Source of the DNA: Sarcocystis neurona
Lineage: Eukaryota; Apicomplexa; Conoidasida; Eucoccidiorida; Sarcocystidae
Assembly: GCA_000727475.1 (NCBI GenBank)
Contig: KL647294.1
Location: 267,758-331,757 of the forward strand
Direction: 5' to 3'
Length of the DNA: 64,000 nucleotides
The notes under the pieces were generated by a model. That model had not been told where the DNA came from and searched no databases. It worked only from the letters and a program-made list of their open reading frames with translations. Each line of letters starts with the position of its first letter. Position 1 is the stretch's first letter. The translations under genes were made by a program, and so were the position numbers. Below, piece after piece: positions 57,135 to 64,000 of the stretch.

Positions 57135-58722
57135 TTCCAAATCTACTTGTGTGCCGAACATGACCACCCCTTAGAAGAATGCAACCCCGTTTGAATCTCG
57201 GCCCTCACCGTCTGTTGAAACGGTGCGACAACTCCCATCAAGCCGACCTTCAAGTTGGCGTTGCTATGTAGATGTATAACGTGTGTCATATTTTGTGTGT
57301 TGCACAGGCCCAACACAAGCTACTGGCCTTATTCCTCTATCTGTCTGCAGATTTGAGACCGAAAAGGCGTGTCTATGAGATTCATTTTTTTCGCTCTTCC
57401 TATTTGAGGGCTTAACTACGTACATTCGCACTCCTTTCATCCGGCTTTCTTGCGCTTTCACATCATATATGGTGTAATATTTTACAATTGGTCTTTTCAG
57501 TGCAAATCAAATACTGCCGTGAGACTTCGCACGTCGTCTTTCCTTTCAAGCACGTCGCAACTGATCTAGATCTAGATACAGGCTAGTAGTTCAGGCAGTC
57601 AGAATGCTCCTGGCACAAATGCTTCTACACAGCCGAGCAAAGGCTACACACGGAATCCTGGACCACCTCATCTCCACTGGTACCCACGTGTCCCACTGGT
57701 ATGCGGTTAGGACCTTCACTGTGAGTTGGTGTAGCGTAACTTAATTTACATACCAGTACCTCCAGCTATCTAGTACCAATGAGGGTAGCTGGCATAGTAG
57801 GGGTAACACCACCTTCTCGGGGAGGACCAAAAGACGAAAAGTAACAGTGGCAGGGACTGCTGCTGCAGCTTTTCGTTGCTGCCGAACATATCTAACAGCA
57901 GCAGGAGGAAAAGCAGCAGCACAGAGGACGGCAGTAGCAGTACCAGAGGAACGCAACTCTTTCAATAGCAGTAGCACTAAGATGGAAGTCAGTGGCAAGA
58001 CAGTACAGCGGAAGTAGAGCCAAGAAGATTGAAGGACACTGCAGGGGCTTGGCGACAGCAGATAACCACGGAAGCCACAGGACCGTTTAAGAGAAGCAGC
58101 AGTGCAAGCAGCAGCACGTGCTTCAATAGCAGCTGAGAAGATGTTAGAGGAAGGACGATGAAGGTGCACGGACACCTGGACAACTGCGGCATCGAAGAAT
58201 AGCAGCAGCAGGTGCAGCAGCTGCTGATGGCGGGTGAACAGCTCATAGATTCAGTAGCGGGTAGGCAGCTTAAAGCTTCAGCAGAAGCAGCCCCCTTGGC
58301 CACAACGCAGAGTTCGCAGTGCCTCCTCCTCTCCAGCAGCTGAGACGAGAGTAATAGCAGCACGGGAAGGGGCAGCTGCAGCACGTCATATATTGTTGTT
58401 CTTGTAAGCGCACACCGGCTGCGGCAGAACTCCAGCAGTCGCTGTCACCAGGGCAGTACGAGCATGATCGCTTCACAAAAGGTTCCCTTGTGACGCAGGA
58501 GGAACGGCAACTGCAAGCGCGTTAGAGCAGCCAGCAAATTCTGGTCGCATCCAACAACACACACACGATACGAGCAGCAGCTCCGTGTGAGTGAGCTCTT
58601 GCAGGTACGGCAGTAGTGGAATCAACTTCAACGGCGGCAGCACCGGACCTGTCAGAGTGTGAACCGTTGGCAGCCGAATAAGAGCAGCAGCAGTAGCAGC
58701 GCAGAAACCAGAGAGGTTTACA
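57135..58722. other. Repeat-poor then CAG-rich stretch, no firm gene
   Basis: To about 57,850 there is little simple repeat and only short ORFs. CAG repeat returns from about 57,860, and minus-strand ORFs of 131-144 codons there are Leu/Ala/Ser/Cys-rich. This marks the right edge of the repeat-poor segment. Confidence 0.45.
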
Positions 58723-59187
58723 ATGTGTCGATCTGTCTGCAGGACGGCAAACTGGATCTCTAAAAACGCTATTTTCTTCTACATCAATCTTCTACGTAGA
58801 CAGAGGGTCATAGAATCGCCGCATTTCGTCACTTGTGCACAGGGAATTTGCCTTTGGAAAGTGAGCCGGCTCGAAGATGACTCTGCGTTGTATTGTTCTT
58901 CAAAAGACAAAGAGGGACATACCCCTCTGAACTTGTGGGGTTGTTCTCAGCAGCTCATGTATGTCCGTTCCTGTGCCGCTCGTCTCCTGCTGCGCGCAGC
59001 TCTCTTCTTGTTGCTGCACCGATACCGTTGCAACGGCTGCTGCTACGACGGATCCCAGCAGCCGACGGTGGCACTGCTGGTCCGGCTGCTGCGAGTACTG
59101 CTCTCCCAGCCGCTGCTGCCCTGCCGCTTCCTCCGGTGGTCGGTGCCGTATGCTGTTGTGCTTCCTCAGCTGCTGCTGCTCCTGTAG
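58723..59187 (+). CDS. Weak candidate exon, hypothetical
   Basis: The first 75 codons from the ATG at 58723 look like ordinary protein: CRTANWISKNAIFFYINLLR, VIESPHFVTCAQGICLWKVS, RLEDDSALYCSSKDKEGH. The frame then passes into Leu/Arg-rich CTG-repeat translation. The short DKEGHTPLNLW recalls the start of an ankyrin repeat, but no second repeat is present, so that is not claimed. Splicing near 58,930 is likely if it is real. Confidence 0.25.
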   Translation: MCRSVCRTANWISKNAIFFYINLLRRQRVIESPHFVTCAQGICLWKVSRLEDDSALYCSSKDKEGHTPLNLWGCSQQLMYVRSCAARLLLRAALFLLLHRYRCNGCCYDGSQQPTVALLVRLLRVLLSQPLLPCRFLRWSVPYAVVLPQLLLLL

Positions 59188-59583
59188 CAGTGCGGCTTCC
59201 TTCGTTGCTGCTCCTGTTCCACTGTTTCCACCACGTGACTGTAATGCGAGGCTGCTCTTGTTGCCGTTATATCGCTTCAGCTGTTGTTACTGCGATAGCT
59301 CCTGCTGCTCCTTTATCGGATGGATGCAGACTGAACCGATGCTGCAGACACAGAGGGAAACTTGGCGACTGGGTGTGTGTGTGTGGCTCGTTCCGCAGCT
59401 GTAGAGCCCCTGCTGCTGCGCGCCTTCCGCCTTCACTTCCGAAAAAACAGAGACAAAGCATCCTGCTTCTAACTCCTGCTCGTTTCCCTCACCATTGCCG
59501 CGCGATATACATCACGCCGCCTTTTTTTCGAACTGCTATAAATCTGATTTCGCCACCAATGCTACAGCCCCTGCCTGCTCCTT

Positions 59584-60081
59584 ATGTGGTGCCGTGCGCC
59601 GCTGCTGATGCTGCTGCTGCTGAACCGCCGTCTCCTGCTAGTGCAGCACCTCCTGTGCTGTTGCGCTTTGCTACCGCTGCTATTGCTGCTCCTGCAGCAG
59701 CTTCAGGCTGACCTTTTTAGAGATAAGCCTGAGGCCCTGCACGAACACTGCGGAGGGCTTGCTTGCGCGCAAGCAACAAGTATCACTCTGACGCGTGCCG
59801 CAGAGAAGGGACGCCGAGCGGCGCATCAGCAACAGCAGCAGCAAGAAGACACGCGCCTGTGCACAGAGAAGCTGCGGCCGCAAGGACGGCGGCAAAAAGC
59901 AGGAGGGCTAGCAATCAGCAAAGGAGAAAGCAGACACGCAGTGTTAGGAGGACGAGATCCATGGCCAGCTCTGCAGCCAGTAGTGGCAGCAGGAGCAGCA
60001 GGTGAGCAGCAACCAGAAGCAGCGGTAGCAAGAGCAGCATGTTCTCGTGCCGTGCTTTCTCTGGCGAATAGGCAGCAGTAA
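59584..60081 (+). CDS. Candidate small protein with hydrophobic N-terminus
   Basis: From the ATG at 59584 the first 40 residues are very Leu-rich and could be a signal peptide or anchor, although CTG repeat also produces Leu runs by chance. The part after this looks coding: LQADLFRDKPEALHEHCGG, ATSITLTRAAEKGRR and EDTRLCTEKLRPQGRRQKAG. It ends in an Ala-rich tail, 165 residues in all. No family is recognised, and antisense frames are open too. Confidence 0.32.
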   Translation: MWCRAPLLMLLLLNRRLLLVQHLLCCCALLPLLLLLLQQLQADLFRDKPEALHEHCGGLACAQATSITLTRAAEKGRRAAHQQQQQQEDTRLCTEKLRPQGRRQKAGGLAISKGESRHAVLGGRDPWPALQPVVAAGAAGEQQPEAAVARAACSRAVLSLANRQQ

Positions 60082-60279
60082 TACGCGCAGACCACAGGCA
60101 GCAGCAGGAGAAGGAGGAGGAACAGGGGCTTCCCTGCAAGGAAAACATGCAGACCGGCGGTAGCCGCGTGGTCCGCAGCAACACGGCCAGGTTTCGGCCT
60201 CGGACGGGACCAACCGCAGCAGCAGCAATACCGCAGCGTGAAGTGCAACACAGTACAAAGAGAGAGGTATTTCAAGCAG

Positions 60280-60760
60280 ATATGCATATATATATATGTA
60301 TAGAGAGGAATACACGGCTATACATATATACATATATATGTGTATAGAGAGAGAGAGAAAGAATCAAAAGACGTGTGTATATGTGTATACCTACATATAT
60401 ATGCGTAGGTATACATGTACATACATATATATATATATACATATATATATATATGCATAGAGGTGTATGTATATATGTAGAGAGAGACGTGGGGGGTCGC
60501 AGAGGTATACCTCTATACGCATACCTATATACGTAAATAGAGAGGGCGAGAGAACCATACAGGTAGACATCTTTATATATACGTACATGCATATATGTAT
60601 ATATATATACATATATATATATATATACATATGTATATATATATATAGGGAGAGAGGAACGTCACACAAATATGCGCACATAGATATATATGAACATGTA
60701 CGTAGAGGGAAAGAGAAGCGTCGAGGTATCCATATGTTATATGCATATAATTATATGAAT
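60280..60760. repeat. (TA)n / (GA)n microsatellite block
   Basis: Alternates TATACATATATA tracts with short (GA)n blocks and segments such as GGTATACCTCTATACGC, resembling the arrays near 7.4 kb but less regular. ORFs here are Ile/Tyr artefacts. Confidence 0.7.
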
Positions 60761-60877
60761 CCACGTGCATAGAGAGATGAAAGATAGGGACAGACGCATG
60801 AGCAACAGGAGACAAGGAGGCCATGTGCACGGAAGCAGCTATAACGGAATCAACACAACAGCAGCAGCAACAACACC

Positions 60878-61055
60878 GCCAGCAGCAACAACACTGCCAG
60901 CAGCAACAACGCTGCCAGCAGCAACAGCGCTGCCAGCAGCAACAACACTGCCAGCAGCAACAACGCTGCCAGCAGCGCAACACTGCCAGCAGCAACAACG
61001 CTGCCAGCAGCGCAACACTGCCAGCAGCAACAACACTGCCAGCAGCAACAGTACC
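60878..61055. repeat. Minisatellite of ten 18/17-bp units
   Basis: Eight units of GCCAGCAGCAACAACRCT (18 bases, last one diverged) and two of 17 bases (GCCAGCAGCGCAACACT at 60968 and 61003). Each 17-base unit shifts the reading frame, so no frame keeps one amino-acid pattern across the array. Confidence 0.88.
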
Positions 61056-63042
61056 GACAGCAACATCGCCCAGGTCCTGTCAAATGCGCTAGCCGCTTTT
61101 ACTCAGGCGAGTTCCCAGCGCATGCGTCGGCAGCATTAGTTGCAGTAGCGCCAGGAGTGAGGGGGCAGCCACAGCTCCACGGGAAGCAGTAGCAGCACCA
61201 GCAGCACCAGCTGCCGCTTCAGCAGCAGCAGGGTCAACTTTGGAGTCCATCTGGACAACAGGGGCCCGACACGGCTGCAAAGGTGTCATCGGCTCAGAAG
61301 AAGAGCAGCGATATTAGCGGCTCAGACGTACGCAGCACGTGAGCAGCAGGAGCAGTATCAGCCGGACTGAACAACAGCGGCAACAGAAGCAGCACCAGCA
61401 GCATCAGCGCCAGCAGCATCAGCGCCAGCAGCATCAGCGCCAGCAATGGTAGGGGGACCAGCACCACGAACAGCTGCAGCGCCGGTAGCGTTAACATCAG
61501 CACCAGCAGCAGCAGCACGAGCAGCAGTAGCATTAACAGCAGTAGCTTCAGCAACAACAACAGCGGCAGCAGCCTGAGCCGAATCAGCAGCACTACCAGC
61601 TTCAGCAGCCACAGCGCCGAAGGCAACCTCGTCAGCAGCAGCAGCAACAGCAGCTTCAGCAGCACGTTCTTGACGAGTAGCCGCACCTGCGGCAGCACTA
61701 CCATCAACAGGCAGCTTTAGGAGCCTTCGGAGTCTGTGTCCTCCGCAGCACGTGGCCGTAGCAGCAGCAGCAGCAACGCCGTGTCTCTCTCAGGGGTAGC
61801 AGCAATTCACGTAGATGTGTGGGCCAGGTGCTGCAGAACAGAAAGGCTGTAGGCGTTGTGACGACATCAGCAGCGTCAGCAGCAGGGTCAGCGACTCGGC
61901 CACATGCAGCAGCCGGAGCAACACCACGTCAGCACCTCAGCAGCAGTGTCAGCAACCCGGCCACATGCAGCAGCACGACCGGCACCACGTCAGCAGCAGC
62001 AGCAGCAGCGCTCAGGGCAGTACCAGCGTAACTGGCAGCAGCCCCAGGCGGCGCGGATGCTGTGCAGCAACAGTCGTGGAGCGGCACCAGTTACAGCTAT
62101 AGCGGCCGCCTGATTCTGACACCAGCAGCAGCAGACGCGTCGCGTCGCTTCTTTAAGGGGGACTGCAGCAGGAAGATTTGCGGAAGAAAACGACCTTAGC
62201 AGCAGAAGAAGTCGCTGCTTTGTTACGTAACGCCTGAGTCTGCGAGGAAGAAGACGGATGCAGCTGCTTCCGCAGCAGCAGCAGCAGCAGCAACCAGGCC
62301 GCAGCAGCAGCTCCACACCCGCCTCCTGTTGCTGCCTTCTGAAGCTGCACGCCCTTCCTGCGCACTCTACTTCGCTCTTCTCTCTTCTGCTGTCCCCAAC
62401 ATTACTGAGCGATTTGACGGGGTGGTCGCAGCAGCGGCAGCTACATCTTGACGACTTCCTACTGCTGCAGTCCCTGCCACCGCGCTGCACGTCTGCGTGC
62501 CGCTTGCTGCTGTGAAACTGCACGTGGCAGCAGGAGCAGCCTTCAAGCAGCAGCAGCCAGAGCGCTCCTACTGCAGCAGGAGCACTCCTCCCAGCAGCAG
62601 GAGTAGCCGGGTAGTAGCAGCAGCAGTCCTGGTAGTCCTAGCAGCAGCAGGAGTAGCAGCGGCCGTCGCAACAGCAGGACTTTGAGGAACCCTGGCGGCA
62701 GCAGCAGTCAAGTGACAATTGTTAAGACAGCACCTCTGGGACGACAGTGCTATGGGCACGAGTCACTGCCCTACCAGTAGCTTAGCAGCCCTCACAGCAG
62801 CAGCGGCAGCAGAAGCAGCACCGGCTGGAATAGCAGCAGCCGCAGCAGCACACGGGTGGTGTGGCTGCAGTAGCAGCAACAACAGGAGGGGCAGCAGAAG
62901 CAGAAGCGGCAGGAAGAGCAGCAGTAACCGCAGATCTACAGGGAGCGGCGACGCCAAGAATAACAAATGCGCCTCCGCGTCGCTTCTGCGGCGCTGCTGC
63001 TGCTGTTATACTTATTCCTTCCGGGTGTGCTGCTGGCAGGAG
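61056..63042. other. CAG-repeat stretch, no firm gene
   Basis: Imperfect CAG/GCA repeat throughout. A plus segment at about 62,330-62,515 (HALPAHSTSLFSLLLSPTL; LHLDDFLLLQSLPPR) is the least repetitive but is not assignable. Confidence 0.4.
61396..61445. repeat. 15-bp minisatellite, three copies
   Basis: CAGCAGCATCAGCGC is repeated perfectly at 61396, 61411 and 61426, then breaks down. The minus strand reads Ala-Gly-Ala-Asp-Ala. Confidence 0.85.
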
Positions 63043-63765
63043 CTACACGCCTGCAGCGCTCTGCCCCCCGTCGGCTTGTGTGCGTTCGTAAAATAGCAAC
63101 AGCGGCAGCACAGGCAACTGCCCTTCCTCTTGTTTCTGCGGCTGCTGCTGGTAGTCATCCGCAGTCAAGAGCGGCGTCTGCTCCGGACTCTGCTGCGCAT
63201 GCACCTGCAACAAACGCAGCAGCTCCGGCTTCTCTCTGTAGTGTACGGACACCCGAGATACGAGCAGCAACAGCGAGAGTAGCCGGAAGTGCAGCGACAA
63301 CAGCAACAGCAACAACAGCGGGGCCAGCAACAGCTGCGTTTCCTACTGCTGTTCCTCACCTTCGACGCTGCGAAGGAAGAGGAGGAGGAGAGATACGAGA
63401 AGGCGCGGCTTCTTCTTTCGCTCTCGTTCGCGCTGTTGCAGCAGGTGTAGCAGCGTCAAAGCGATCTCCTGCTAGCGCCCCTCCACATGTGGCATCGTTT
63501 TACCTGCCTGCTGCTCGTGCTTCTGCAGTCCCTGCAGGCCGTCGAGATGGGTGTACAGCAACAGCAACCTTAGCTGGAGCATGCGTGCTACCAGCAGCAA
63601 CAGAAGCTGCTGCACTTGTTTCTCCTGCTGCTGCTGTCGCTGCAGGTCCTCGTGTTCCTTATTATCTCGCGGCAGCACAGGCTTCTCCAAGAACACTGCT
63701 GCTGCCGTGCTGCTGCTGCTCCTGGCCTCACAGCTCGCACTCTCGTGAGTATCTGCATGCCGCAT
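63043..63765 (-). CDS. Candidate exons of a Gln/Leu-rich hypothetical protein
   Basis: Two minus frames look protein-like. At 63765-63472 the frame reads VFLEKPVLPRDNKEHEDLQR, then THLDGLQGLQKHEQQAG, with a donor-like GTAAAACG directly after. At 63330-63043 it reads VSVHYREKPELLRLLQVHA, then PLLTADDYQQQPQKQEEGQL and LLLFYERTQADGGQ. They could be neighbouring exons of one gene entering from beyond the window, but the phase of the join was not resolved. No domain is seen. Confidence 0.33.
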
Positions 63766-64000
63766 GCTGCATCAGCGGTAGTAAGAACCAGGACCCCCTA
63801 CGGCAATGCGTTGTGCTGCAACAGCCCTGTCTTCAAGCGCGTTTTCTCTATAAAACAGCGACCCTTGCCTTCGCCTTCGTTGGCTCTCTTTCATCTTCTG
63901 CTGGCGCTGCAGCAGGCCTCAGCACTGCTTCGCTGTCCTCTTCTGCTGCTGCTGCGGCTGCTTCCGTTTCTGTTGCTGCTGCTGCTGCTTTTGCCCATGC

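Noticed and set aside
58893..58960. Possible ankyrin repeat (DKEGHTPLNLW)
   Set aside because: Only one short match; no following helices or second repeat in any frame.
1..64000. Telomere-like heptamer arrays, rRNA and tRNA genes
   Set aside because: AAACCCT-type arrays were looked for and only isolated single copies noticed. No tRNA-like T-arm or rRNA sequence was recognised by eye; a covariance-model scan would be decisive.

Overview
The window looks like nuclear DNA of a coccidian apicomplexan, most probably an Eimeria species. Three things suggest this. First, genes are broken by GT-AG introns. Second, CAG/CTG trinucleotide repeats are extremely dense and turn coding exons into Ala, Gln, Ser and Leu runs. 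Third, repeat-rich blocks alternate with a repeat-poor block, a layout known from Eimeria chromosomes. The species cannot be fixed from the sequence alone.

Layout. Bases 1-2,070 hold the possible 3' end of one gene and then featureless DNA. From 2,070 to about 16,000, (TA)n-rich arrays alternate with CAG/GA-rich coding blocks on the minus strand. These blocks carry a two-exon signal-peptide protein (3,557-5,613), a bacterial-type ribosomal protein uL15 whose first visible intron is 2.26 kb of microsatellite (7,799-12,421), and a Ser/Ala-rich hypothetical protein (13,393-15,233). From 16,000 to 39,400 CAG repeats dominate. This part holds a 1,725-codon minus-strand ORF (17,932-23,109), several weak candidates, and a plus-strand five-exon BSD-domain gene with a long Gln-rich tail (32,231-39,383). 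From about 40,000 to 57,700 CAG repeats almost vanish. Here lie a four-exon TMEM184/OST-alpha-type membrane protein (48,068-52,803) and a 1,211-residue hypothetical protein (53,103-56,738), followed by a four-copy 83-bp minisatellite. From 57,800 to the end CAG repeats return, with only weak gene candidates.

The three family assignments (uL15, BSD, TMEM184) rest on conserved motifs that become continuous when exons are joined in matching phase. They were worked out by eye. No splice predictor, database search or transcript evidence was available. CAG/CTG repeats contain no stop codon in any of the six frames, so ORF length alone is weak evidence here and many long ORFs are probably shadows.

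No operon-like logic links the genes. The recognised ones serve unrelated housekeeping roles: organellar translation, membrane or transport functions, and a BSD-domain protein of unknown role. The most unusual structure is the repeat architecture itself: tandem arrays in which a short non-AT core, different at each locus, alternates with a (TA)n tail. Several of these arrays lie inside introns.
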